Source: Mogibacterium sp. (GTDB taxonomy: Bacteria > Bacillota > Clostridia > Peptostreptococcales > Anaerovoracaceae). From it: DNA of 52,050 bases. A program made the translations under genes and the position numbers. Of this stretch, positions 33,392 through 40,786 are shown one piece after another. Every line of letters starts with the position of its first letter. Position 1 is the stretch's first letter. The DNA lies in NCBI GenBank assembly GCA_017432075.1, contig JAFRJV010000103.1, positions 1 through 52,050 on the forward strand, written 5' to 3'. The notes beneath the pieces were generated by a model. That model did not search any database, had not been told where the DNA came from, and was given only the letters and a program-made list of their open reading frames with translations.

Positions 33392-33421
33392 TCGCCAAAA
33401 AAAGAAAAACATAATTATAAT
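33392..33421 (+). promoter_or_regulatory. Promoter of an intergenic structured transcript
   Basis: A perfect -10 TATAAT (33416-33421) is preceded by TCGCCA (33392-33397) with an 18-bp spacer. The expected start is near 33428, at the first base of a structured region that ends in a terminator before hydF. The region 33249-33391 shows only a weak AAAGC/GCTTT hairpin near 33333. Confidence 0.6.
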
Positions 33422-33427
33422 AGTACC

Positions 33428-33580
33428 ATGATCATGGGGCTTCTGAAAAAATGCTGCCGCATTTCGGTGCTCCCTCTCTATACATCGACAGAAAACCCTA
33501 TGATCTCAAGCGAAAGGTGCGACACACAATCTTTCGAAAAAGGGATTGGGGCTGCGGTATAATACCGCAGCTTTTTCTTT
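33428..33580 (+). ncRNA. Candidate structured noncoding RNA of about 150 nt
   Basis: No open reading frame of note lies here, but a compact fold can be drawn. A long helix forms from ATCAT (33431-33435), GGG (33437-33439) and TTCTG (33441-33445) with CAGAA (33489-33493), CCC (33496-33498) and ATGAT (33500-33504). It encloses an internal CCG/CGG hairpin. A second hairpin is CGAAAG (33511-33516) with CTTTCG (33531-33536). A terminator follows at 33551. The promoter and terminator match the ends of this structure, so it is either a stand-alone small RNA or a terminator-controlled leader of hydF. It does not match the SRP RNA, 6S, RNase P, tmRNA or riboswitch cores I know. Confidence 0.5.
33551..33580 (+). 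terminator. Terminator ending the intergenic transcript
   Basis: GCTGCGGTAT (33551-33560) and ATACCGCAGC (33562-33571) are perfect inverted repeats, followed by TTTTTCTTTCTT. It lies 77-106 nt before the hydF start codon. Confidence 0.9.
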
Positions 33581-33656
33581 CTTGATATGTTTTCACTGTG
33601 AATGTACACTAATCACATGGGAATAACCTGTTTTTATCTATGAGGAAGGTTGCTGT

Positions 33657-34904
33657 ATGGCAGGTATGAATGAGACGCCTTCGGGCGAGAGAATACACAT
33701 AGGATTTTTCGGACGCAGGAATGCAGGTAAGTCGAGCGTGGTGAATGCCGTTACAGGGCAGGACCTCGCAGTGGTCTCCGATGTGAAAGGAACAACCACC
33801 GACCCGGTGACAAAGTCGATGGAGATACTGCCTCTCGGACCGGTGGTGATAATCGACACACCGGGATATGATGACGAGGGCAGTCTGGGAGAACTCCGTG
33901 TGCAGAGGACGCGCAAGATACTCGAGAAGACAGACATTGCTGTGCTTGTCGTTGATACTACAGAAGGATTCAGAAAAGTCGACGAAGAGCTGACCGGACT
34001 GTTCAAAGAGAGAAATATACCTTGCCTCATCGCACTCAACAAAAGCGATATCTCTGAAGATACAGAAGATCACAGCATTGGTGAAGAGATGCCGGGTCTG
34101 CTGCAGCGTATCGCAAAGAACAGCGACGGAATGATACATGTGAGTGCGCTTACAGGCGACGGCATAAACGAGCTCAAAAACAGGATAGCTGCCCTGAAGC
34201 CTCAGGGAGAGGAGGGCCGTCTGGTTGCCGACAAAATCGATCCGGGTGACCTTGTGCTTCTGGTAGTACCTATAGACAAGGCTGCTCCTAAGGGAAGACT
34301 TATCCTTCCGCAGCAGCAGACCATCAGAGACATACTCGATGCGGGAGCTGCGGCACTGGTCGTACAGGATACGGAACTGGCAGACACTCTGGATATGATC
34401 GGAACCAAACCTGCGCTGGTTATTACCGACAGTCAGGTCTTCGGCAAGGTAGACAAGATCGTTCCGCCTGATGTACCGCTCACTTCGTTTTCCATTCTCA
34501 TGGCGCGCTACAAGGGCTTGCTCGATGATGCCGTAAAAGGTGTTGCTGCGATAAACGGTCTGAAGGACGGAGACAAGGTGCTCATCGCTGAGGGCTGTAC
34601 ACACCACAGACAATGCGGCGACATCGGCACCGTAAAGATACCGAAGTGGCTCCGTGAATTCACCGGGAAAGAGCTGACCTTTGAGACTGCGAGCGGTACG
34701 GGATATCCGGACGATCTGACACCTTACGCTTTGGTCGTACACTGCGGAGGATGCATGCTGAACGAAAGGGAAGTAAGGCATCGTGCGGCAAAAACAACTG
34801 CTCAGGGAGTGCCTATCACCAACTACGGAACCATGATCGCATACGTTCACGGCATACTGAAACGCAGTCTGAGCATATTCCCGGAATTGGCTGATACCCT
34901 TTAA
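33657..34904 (+). CDS. hydF: [FeFe]-hydrogenase maturation GTPase HydF
   Basis: A 415-residue scaffold GTPase that assembles and delivers the diiron subcluster of the hydrogenase H-cluster. GTPase motifs: GRRNAGKSSV (P loop, about residues 19-28), GTTTDP, DTPGYDD and ALNKSD. The C-terminal cluster-binding region contains EGCTHHRQCGD and VVHCGGCMLN, matching the C-x-H...H-C-x-x-C ligand set. Length is standard. Shine-Dalgarno AGGAAGG. HydE and HydG are not in this window, so the gene is separated from the rest of the maturation set. It has its own terminator. Confidence 0.95.
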   Translation: MAGMNETPSGERIHIGFFGRRNAGKSSVVNAVTGQDLAVVSDVKGTTTDPVTKSMEILPLGPVVIIDTPGYDDEGSLGELRVQRTRKILEKTDIAVLVVDTTEGFRKVDEELTGLFKERNIPCLIALNKSDISEDTEDHSIGEEMPGLLQRIAKNSDGMIHVSALTGDGINELKNRIAALKPQGEEGRLVADKIDPGDLVLLVVPIDKAAPKGRLILPQQQTIRDILDAGAAALVVQDTELADTLDMIGTKPALVITDSQVFGKVDKIVPPDVPLTSFSILMARYKGLLDDAVKGVAAINGLKDGDKVLIAEGCTHHRQCGDIGTVKIPKWLREFTGKELTFETASGTGYPDDLTPYALVVHCGGCMLNEREVRHRAAKTTAQGVPITNYGTMIAYVHGILKRSLSIFPELADTL

Positions 34905-34929
34905 AATCAAGCATTACGAAACTCTTTTG

Positions 34930-34963
34930 GCGGGCATAGTTTCATTGATAAAATGCCCGCTTT
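34930..34963 (+). terminator. Terminator after hydF
   Basis: GCGGGCAT (34930-34937) pairs with ATGCCCGC (34953-34960), followed by TTTACT. The hairpin loop and right arm overlap the promoter of the next gene. Confidence 0.75.
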
Positions 34964-34973
34964 ACTGTATATT
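34945..34973 (+). promoter_or_regulatory. Promoter of the acyl-CoA synthetase gene
   Basis: TTGATA (34945-34950) and TATATT (34968-34973) are spaced by 17 bp, each one base from consensus. The leader includes a TGCGCT / AGCGCA hairpin at 35005-35021, about 26 nt before the start codon. Confidence 0.65.
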
Positions 34974-35047
34974 GAATTATGGGAAAAGGACTTCAGATTT
35001 ATTGTGCGCTTAAATAGCGCATCAAAAATTTTGGAAAGGGATGAAGA

Positions 35048-36709
35048 ATGAGAAAATATAAATGCAAGTATGACATAGAATTCCAGGATCTCAAGGAGAT
35101 CATGGATTTTGTGGCGAATAAGTACGGTAAGAACACAGCGTTTATCTATAAGACACCTGACAGAAAAAACAAAGTCGAGATCACATACCGCAAGTTCAGG
35201 GATGATATGGATTCCATCGGAGCATATCTGATCAGCAAGGGGCTCAAAGGCAAGAGGATAGTGGTCATCGGACCTAATTCCTACACCTGGCTGGCTGCAT
35301 ATTATGGCATAGTCATCAATGTAGGAGTGGTCGTGCCTCTCGATAAGGGTCTGCCTGAAGAGGAGATCATAAACTCTCTGATCAAGTGCAAGGCAGATGC
35401 CATCGTTTATGACGAGAGCCTCAAGATGGACTTTGAAAAGATCTGCAAGATGGATGGTATCACGGTCAAGACTCTGATTCCTATGTCGGAGATCTCGCAG
35501 GAAGCGCTTGCTGAGCATGCGAAACTCGTAAAACAGTACAAGCCTGAGTTCAAGGTCATCGACAAGCATGCAGTAGATATCATACTGTTCACCTCGGGCA
35601 CATCGGCAGATGCCAAGGCTGCGCAGCTGACACAGCGCAACATAGCGTCCACCATTGCCGCGATGAGAAAAGTCGAGCCTATTTATGAAGACGATGTAGA
35701 GATGATACTGCTTCCGCTTCACCACGCATTCGGAAACCAGGGCGTGCTCATGTTCATCAGCAACGGAGCTACAAACGTGTTCTGCAGCGGCCTCAAATAC
35801 ATCCAGAAGGAGCTCAAGGAATACGGAGTCACTGCATTCTTCTGCGTACCGCTCATCATTGAGTCAATGATCAACAAGGTGCTGAAAACAGCTGAGAAGG
35901 AAGGCAAGCTCGAGAAGCTGGAAATGGGACGCAAGATATCCAAGGCTCTGCTGAAGGTAGGCATCGATGTAAGGCGTAAGCTGTTCAAGGATGTCATCGA
36001 CGGACTCGGCGGCAAGCTGAGATTCCTCATAAGCGGAGCTGCTGCACTCGATCCTAAGATCCTCGAGTATACGACGGATTTCGGCATCCTTACTGTACAG
36101 GGATACGGCCTTACTGAGACCGCACCGACTATCGCTTCCGAGAGTTATTTCTACCGCAGACCTGGTTCAGTAGGACACGCGATGCCGGGAGTAGAAGTGA
36201 AGATCAACGATCCTGATGAAGACGGTATCGGGGAGCTGTACGCCAGAGGCCCTAACATCATGAAGGGCTACCTCGATGATGAAGAGGCAAACAAGGAAGT
36301 ATTTGTCGATGGATGGTTCAATACAGGCGACCTCGCAAGGATAGACAAGGATGGTTACATCTTCCTGACAGGCCGCAAGAAGAACGTTATAGTTCTCAAG
36401 AACGGCAAGAACATCTATCCTGAGGAGATAGAGGCTCTGATCGATAAGATACCGTATGTGGTCGAAAACGTAGTCATGGGCGAGGAAGAAGGCGATGACT
36501 ACAGACTCGTAGCGCACGTGGTATATGATCCTGAAGCAGAAGCGCTCGCGGGAAAGAGCATAGAAGAGATCCAGGCGATAGCAGATGCTGACATTGAAAA
36601 GATCAATGACGAGATGCCGAAATACAAGCGTGTAAAGCAGACCTATCTCAGAACGGAAGAGTTCGAGAAGACCACCACTCAGAAGATCAAACGCCGCAAA
36701 GTAAAATAG
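35048..36709 (+). CDS. AMP-forming acyl-CoA synthetase/ligase
   Basis: A 553-residue adenylate-forming enzyme of the long-chain fatty acyl-CoA ligase type. The AMP-binding P-loop segment is ILFTSGTSADAKAAQLTQRNI (about residues 178-198), with Ala-Asp where Gly-Lys or Gly-x-Pro is usual. The A5 motif is GYGLTETAP, the A7/A8 region GWFNTGDLARIDKDGYIFLTGRKKNVIVL, and the C-terminal KTTTQKIKRRKV includes the A10 lysine. It activates a carboxylic acid to its acyl-AMP and then CoA thioester; the chain length is not inferable. It has its own promoter and is followed 11 nt later by a lipoprotein gene. Confidence 0.87.
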   Translation: MRKYKCKYDIEFQDLKEIMDFVANKYGKNTAFIYKTPDRKNKVEITYRKFRDDMDSIGAYLISKGLKGKRIVVIGPNSYTWLAAYYGIVINVGVVVPLDKGLPEEEIINSLIKCKADAIVYDESLKMDFEKICKMDGITVKTLIPMSEISQEALAEHAKLVKQYKPEFKVIDKHAVDIILFTSGTSADAKAAQLTQRNIASTIAAMRKVEPIYEDDVEMILLPLHHAFGNQGVLMFISNGATNVFCSGLKYIQKELKEYGVTAFFCVPLIIESMINKVLKTAEKEGKLEKLEMGRKISKALLKVGIDVRRKLFKDVIDGLGGKLRFLISGAAALDPKILEYTTDFGILTVQGYGLTETAPTIASESYFYRRPGSVGHAMPGVEVKINDPDEDGIGELYARGPNIMKGYLDDEEANKEVFVDGWFNTGDLARIDKDGYIFLTGRKKNVIVLKNGKNIYPEEIEALIDKIPYVVENVVMGEEEGDDYRLVAHVVYDPEAEALAGKSIEEIQAIADADIEKINDEMPKYKRVKQTYLRTEEFEKTTTQKIKRRKVK

Positions 36710-36720
36710 TGAGAGCTGTC

Positions 36721-37392
36721 ATGACTAAAAGATTCAAACATTTAGCGATCATGGCCTTTATGATGGTGATGACGGTCGCCATGCTCGCCGGATGCGGGCC
36801 GAAGAAACCGGCTCCGGAGGATGCACAGGCATATGTCAAAGCCGTCCTCGATCTGATGTGCACCGGAGACTACGATCATACGGTCGACCTCGCAGACATC
36901 GAAGAGGGGAAGGAATCTGAGATCCGTGACGCTCTTGTAGATCAGATGATAACGGAGATCGGAGACAAGGAGAATCTGAGCGATGAGGTAGTAAGCTCAT
37001 TCAGAGACCTGATGCTGGCTGCACTCGAAAAAACGAAGTATTCGGTCGGAGAAGCAGTGGAAACCGAAGACGGCGGATATGATGTAACTGTCACTATCGA
37101 GCCGCTGCAGATATTTAAGGGCATCAATAAGGAGTTGGAAGCTGTGCTCGAAGATAAAGTGGCTGCCGAATCTGATAAGATACTGGCTATGTCGGAGGAG
37201 GAGCAGACAAACTACGTGATGGAGATCGTGCTGGAGCTGCTCAGCAAAAAGGTCGCGAAACCTAAGTACGATCCGGCAGAGGAAGTAGTGGTCCATTACG
37301 GGATCATCGGGGATAAGACCGGCGTATACGGCTGTACCGAAGCTGAAGGAGAGAAACTGGGCTCAAAACTCTTCTCGACTTCAGGCCTGTAA
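36721..37392 (+). CDS. Lipoprotein of unknown function (DUF5105-like appearance)
   Basis: A 223-residue predicted lipoprotein. ATG at 36721 gives a clean signal (MTKRFKH, hydrophobic core, lipobox L-A-G-C with Cys25), whereas GTG at 36709 would overlap the previous stop. The mature part is acidic and mostly helical, beginning AQAYVKAVLDLMCTGDYD, a pattern common in small clostridial lipoproteins with a C-terminal DUF5105-like region. No catalytic motif is visible. It probably shares a transcript with the acyl-CoA synthetase and is followed by a terminator. Confidence 0.7.
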   Translation: MTKRFKHLAIMAFMMVMTVAMLAGCGPKKPAPEDAQAYVKAVLDLMCTGDYDHTVDLADIEEGKESEIRDALVDQMITEIGDKENLSDEVVSSFRDLMLAALEKTKYSVGEAVETEDGGYDVTVTIEPLQIFKGINKELEAVLEDKVAAESDKILAMSEEEQTNYVMEIVLELLSKKVAKPKYDPAEEVVVHYGIIGDKTGVYGCTEAEGEKLGSKLFSTSGL

Positions 37393-37415
37393 AACGCATA
37401 GAAAGAAACGATAAG

Positions 37416-37458
37416 AAGAGCGGGCGGAATAGTTTTTATCTATTTTGCCCGCTCTTTT
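37416..37458 (+). terminator. Terminator after the lipoprotein gene
   Basis: AAGAGCGGGC (37416-37425) pairs perfectly with GCCCGCTCTT (37447-37456), with AATAG/CTATT extending the stem inward, followed by TT. A strong intrinsic terminator. Confidence 0.88.
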
Positions 37459-37511
37459 AGTGATAGTAAAATTTATCTGTAAGTTGTGCCTGCAGCTATG
37501 CTACAGGTGCA
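37445..37511 (+). promoter_or_regulatory. Promoter and leader hairpin of the double-cubane operon
   Basis: TTGCCC (37445-37450) and TAAAAT (37467-37472) are spaced by 16 bp, overlapping the preceding terminator. In the leader, TGTGCCTG (37485-37492) pairs with CAGGTGCA (37504-37511) through two G-U wobbles and is followed by GTTTTTA, an attenuator-like arrangement about 40 nt before the start codon. Confidence 0.4.
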
Positions 37512-37553
37512 GTTTTTAGGCGTTTTGCTATTTATTATAAGGGAGAATTTATT

Positions 37554-38822
37554 ATGGCAGACAATCAGAAAATGTGGGCAGATCTCGGTATGAACCTCGA
37601 GCTTCATGACATGCTTTGCGAAGTGCTTCCGGGAGCTATCGGCGATGTATTCATGTCACAGGAGAACAGACCTGCAGCTATGGACTATTTCGACATGGTC
37701 CTCGCAGACGTTCACGGCCTCAGACCTTCCGAACTCGTAGAGTTCAGAAAGAACGGCGGCAAGGTATTCGGCACATTCTGCGCTTATGTACCTGACGAAG
37801 TCATTTTCGCAGCAGGCGGAATCGCTACCGGTCTCTGCGCAGGTTCGCAGTTCTGGGTACCTGGCGGTGAGAGATATCTTCCTGCCAACACATGCCCGCT
37901 GATCAAGGCTATGCTCGGCGCAAGATTCGACAGAACATGCCCGTTCTACAGACTGGCTGACATCTACATCGGTGAGAACACATGCGACGGCAAGAAGAAA
38001 GCTTACGAGATCCTCGGCACAGACGTACCTATGCACATCATGGACCTTCCTCAGATGAAGAGAGAAAAGGATTTCCTCAAGTGGGCAGACGAGATCAAGG
38101 ACCTCATCAAGGTTGTTGAAGAAACAACAGGAAACAAGGTAACTGCAGAGGCACTTGCTGAAAACATCAAGAAGATCAACGCAAAGAGAGCTGCACTCCA
38201 GAGACTGTACAGCCTCAGATGGAAAGAGAACGTTCCTATCAGCGGAACCGACGTACTGCTCATCTCGCAGATCGCTTACTACGACGATCCTGAAAGATTC
38301 GCAGCAATGGTCAACAAGCTGTGCGATGAGCTCGAGCAGAGAGTAGCAGACGGAGTAAACCTGGCTGCAGGAAAGAAGAGAATTCTCATCTCCGGAACAC
38401 CTATGGCTATTCCTAACTGGAAGCTCCACAACCTCGTTGAGACAAGCGGCGGAATCGTAGTCTGTGAAGAGACATGCACAGGTACAAGATACTTTGAGAA
38501 CTTTGTTGATGAGAGCGGCGCAACTCTGGACGAGATGGTACAGAACATCGCCAACAGATATATGGGCATCAACTGCGCATGCTTCACACCAAACACAGCA
38601 AGATTCGACGATGTAGTCAGACTCGCTAAGGAAAGCAAGGCTGACGGAGTCATCGATGTAAGCCTGATGTTCTGCCAGACATACGATATCGAGGGAAGAG
38701 CTCTCGAGGACAGATGCAAGGCAGAAGGAATCCCGTTCCTCGGCATCGAGACAGACTACACTGACAACGATGCACAGCAGCTCAAGACAAGAATCGGCGC
38801 ATTCATCGAGATGCTCGGTTAA
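37554..38822 (+). CDS. Double-cubane-cluster anaerobic reductase (2-hydroxyacyl-CoA dehydratase family)
   Basis: A 422-residue protein of the HgdB/FldC superfamily, matching the single-subunit group named double-cubane-cluster protein (YjiM-like) and not a two-subunit dehydratase. Conserved Cys-bearing segments are FGTFCAYVPDEV, TGLCAGSQFW, NTCPLIKAM, ENTCDGKKKAYE, VCEETCTGTRYF, INCACFTPN and MFCQTYDIE, which would hold the iron-sulfur clusters. Characterised relatives bind an [Fe8S9] double cubane and, with an ATP-driven activase, reduce small molecules; the physiological substrate is unknown. The activase is encoded two genes downstream. Shine-Dalgarno AAGGGAG. High use of preferred codons hints at strong expression. 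Confidence 0.87.
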   Translation: MADNQKMWADLGMNLELHDMLCEVLPGAIGDVFMSQENRPAAMDYFDMVLADVHGLRPSELVEFRKNGGKVFGTFCAYVPDEVIFAAGGIATGLCAGSQFWVPGGERYLPANTCPLIKAMLGARFDRTCPFYRLADIYIGENTCDGKKKAYEILGTDVPMHIMDLPQMKREKDFLKWADEIKDLIKVVEETTGNKVTAEALAENIKKINAKRAALQRLYSLRWKENVPISGTDVLLISQIAYYDDPERFAAMVNKLCDELEQRVADGVNLAAGKKRILISGTPMAIPNWKLHNLVETSGGIVVCEETCTGTRYFENFVDESGATLDEMVQNIANRYMGINCACFTPNTARFDDVVRLAKESKADGVIDVSLMFCQTYDIEGRALEDRCKAEGIPFLGIETDYTDNDAQQLKTRIGAFIEMLG

Positions 38823-38856
38823 ACAATCTTTTGCTGAAGGACAGGAAATGATAAAA

Positions 38857-38889
38857 TATAGGGCGGACGTTCTCCGCCCTATACTTTTT
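38857..38889 (+). terminator. Intra-operon stem-loop after the double-cubane gene
   Basis: TATAGGGCGGA (38857-38867) pairs perfectly with TCCGCCCTATA (38873-38883) over CGTTC and is followed by CTTTTT. The DUF3343 ribosome-binding site (GAGGAG) starts one base further on. It should lower activase expression relative to the reductase. Confidence 0.8.
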
Positions 38890-38904
38890 AGAGGAGATAA
38901 ATTG

Positions 38905-39168
38905 ATGGCAGAATATCTGCACTATTACATACTGTTTCAGAATCATACGGATGCGACCGCCATGTACAGGTCGCTAAAAGGTAAAAAAATGTACGCTCAG
39001 ATAAGTCCGACTCCTAGAGAACTTTCGGTCTGCTGCGGTGTATCCCTTCTTGTACACGGAGAAGATGTGGACACAATAAAAGAGATAGCAGAGGCTGAAA
39101 ACCTGGCATACATTTCCATAAGCGGACTAAACAATACTTTCGACAATACGAGGCATAAATATGGCTAA
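38905..39168 (+). CDS. DUF3343 small protein
   Basis: An 87-residue protein of the DUF3343 family (Se/S-carrier-like). The start at 38905 follows GAGGAG. Features are the opening YLHYYILFQNHTDATAMYRSLKGK, then ISPTPRELSVCCGVSLLV, with a conserved Cys-Cys pair near residue 51. DUF3343 proteins commonly accompany 2-hydroxyacyl-CoA dehydratase-like genes or selenium/sulfur-related genes. The Cys pair suggests sulfur or metal handling. Its stop overlaps the activase start by 8 bases, which is strong evidence for functional linkage. Confidence 0.8.
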   Translation: MAEYLHYYILFQNHTDATAMYRSLKGKKMYAQISPTPRELSVCCGVSLLVHGEDVDTIKEIAEAENLAYISISGLNNTFDNTRHKYG

Positions 39169-39934
39169 AAAATATATAGGTATAGATATCGGTTCAACTG
39201 CATCCAAAGTCTGCGTGCTTGAAGAGGGCAATGACCCTGTTTATGAAGTGCTTCCGACCGGGTGGAACAGCAAGATCACTGCAGGCATCATCAAAGACGA
39301 TCTTGTCAAAAGATACGGAGATATAGATGATGCTGACATAATCGCGACAGGATACGGTCGCATCAGCGTCGAGTATGCCGACAGTGTGGTGACCGAGATC
39401 ACATGTCACGGCAGAGGCGGCTATGAGATGATCGGACGCGACTGCACGATCATCGATATCGGCGGACAGGATACAAAATACATCAACGTTAAGAACGGCA
39501 GGCCGATCGACTTCCTGATGAATGACAAATGCGCTGCAGGCACAGGCAAGTTTATCGAGGTAATGGCAAACAGGCTCGGTCTAACCATAGAAGAACTCTT
39601 TGAGCTCGCTGAGATAGGAAAGCCGATTTCCATAAGTTCGCTCTGCACTGTTTTTGCCGAATCAGAAGTGATAAACTATATGGGGGAAGGCAGGAGCCGT
39701 GAAGATCTGGCCGCAGGAGTCATAGACTCGGTTGCTCTCAAGGTTGCGACGCTCGTACAGAGAAAGGAACTTCAGGATACCATAATCATTACCGGAGGTT
39801 TCAGCAACAATGAATTCTTTGCATCGCTCCTCAGTAAAAAACTGGGAAAAAAGGCGCTTGCCATGCCTGACGGAAGATATGCGGGAGCTTACGGTGCGGC
39901 ATTGCTCGCGTGTGAGCGCAGCAAAAAAGCCTGA
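39161..39934 (+). CDS. ATP-dependent activase of the double-cubane reductase
   Basis: A 257-residue ASKHA-fold activase of the 2-hydroxyacyl-CoA dehydratase activator family (PF01869). GIDIGSTASKVCVLE is the phosphate-1 motif and DIGGQDTKYINV the phosphate-2 motif. NDKCAAGTGKFIEVMANRLG and SSLCTVFAESEVI hold the two cysteines that ligate the dimer-bridging [4Fe-4S] cluster. GGFSNNEF and GAYGAALLA complete the fold. It couples ATP hydrolysis to low-potential electron transfer into the partner reductase. It begins inside the end of the DUF3343 gene. Confidence 0.92.
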   Translation: MAKKYIGIDIGSTASKVCVLEEGNDPVYEVLPTGWNSKITAGIIKDDLVKRYGDIDDADIIATGYGRISVEYADSVVTEITCHGRGGYEMIGRDCTIIDIGGQDTKYINVKNGRPIDFLMNDKCAAGTGKFIEVMANRLGLTIEELFELAEIGKPISISSLCTVFAESEVINYMGEGRSREDLAAGVIDSVALKVATLVQRKELQDTIIITGGFSNNEFFASLLSKKLGKKALAMPDGRYAGAYGAALLACERSKKA

Positions 39935-39945
39935 GGTATAGAAAC

Positions 39946-40713
39946 GTGAGAATAAAGAAAAAGAATAGCGACCTTATAAAAATCATCATAGCGCTCATCA
40001 TCCTGGTGTTAGTGGCCGGGTATTTCATATTGTCCAAATCAGCTGAAAGGATCCACCGCGAGGAGGCGAAACGCGCCGAAGAGGCAGCTGCCGAAGAGGC
40101 GGCACAGCAGCAGGCTGAAGAAGAGGCAAAAGAACAGGAACGTCTTGCTAAGATAGCCGAAGAAAAGAATAAATGGTACCTGATACTTGTAAACAATCAG
40201 AATGCGATGCCTGATGACTTTGATATTGAGACTGCTGAAGTCGAAGACGGATATTATATAGATTCGAGAGTACTTGAGGCACTTCAGGAGATGCTTGCTG
40301 ACTGCAGAGATGCAGGTTACTCTCCGCGCCTGATATCCACATTCAGGACCCGTGAGACCCAGCAATATCTGTACGACCATACCGCGAATAAGGCGGACAC
40401 TGCCGTGCCGGGTCACAGCGAACATGAATGCGGTCTGGCAGCGGATATAATCGATGCCGGTTCACTTGGCTGGGCAGATCCGCTCATAGATGATCAGGAG
40501 GACATGCCGGCCCAGAAATGGCTCATGGAGCACTGTCAGGATTACGGTTTCATATTGAGGTATCCAAAAGATAAGGAAGATATCACGGAGATCATTTATG
40601 AACCATGGCATTACAGGTATGTCGGCAAAGAGCATGCTGAAACCATTATGAGCAACGGTCTCTGCCTTGAGGAATATATAGAAAACTTTGAGGACTACTA
40701 TCAGGCACAGTAG
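39946..40713 (+). CDS. Membrane-anchored D-alanyl-D-alanine carboxypeptidase (VanY type)
   Basis: A 255-residue peptidoglycan peptidase. A basic start and a single membrane anchor (IIIALIILVLVAGYFIL, about residues 11-27) are followed by an Ala/Glu-rich coiled coil of about 45 residues. The VanY domain (about residues 75-250) contains STFRTRETQQYLYD, VPGHSEHECGLAADI with the zinc-binding His and Asp (S-x-H-x-x-G-x-A-x-D-like), and PWHYRYVG with the second zinc His. It starts at GTG (39946) after GAGG. It trims the terminal D-Ala of stem peptides outside the membrane. Its place at the end of the reductase operon may be readthrough convenience. Confidence 0.88.
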   Translation: MRIKKKNSDLIKIIIALIILVLVAGYFILSKSAERIHREEAKRAEEAAAEEAAQQQAEEEAKEQERLAKIAEEKNKWYLILVNNQNAMPDDFDIETAEVEDGYYIDSRVLEALQEMLADCRDAGYSPRLISTFRTRETQQYLYDHTANKADTAVPGHSEHECGLAADIIDAGSLGWADPLIDDQEDMPAQKWLMEHCQDYGFILRYPKDKEDITEIIYEPWHYRYVGKEHAETIMSNGLCLEEYIENFEDYYQAQ

Positions 40714-40733
40714 GTCCGGTTACATAAGGAAAT

Positions 40734-40766
40734 AAAAAGTGTTCAGCTGAGACTGAACACTTTTTT
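40734..40766. terminator. Bidirectional terminator between convergent genes
   Basis: AAAAAGTGTTCAG (40734-40746) pairs perfectly with CTGAACACTTTTT (40753-40765) over CTGAGA. It has A and T runs on both sides, so it serves the plus-strand VanY unit and the minus-strand CofE-like gene. Confidence 0.92.
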
Positions 40767-40786
40767 AAATGTCTGTTATCAGATGA

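Noticed and set aside
33428-33580. SRP RNA, 6S RNA, RNase P or tmRNA as identity of the intergenic transcript
   Set aside because: No GGAAGCAGC-type SRP loop, no long end-to-end pairing as in 6S, no RNase P core and no tRNA-like ends were found.
33609-34910. A 433-codon frame antisense to hydF
   Set aside because: The sense strand encodes a full-length HydF with all motifs, whereas the antisense product has no recognisable family or start signals; it is a codon-bias by-product.
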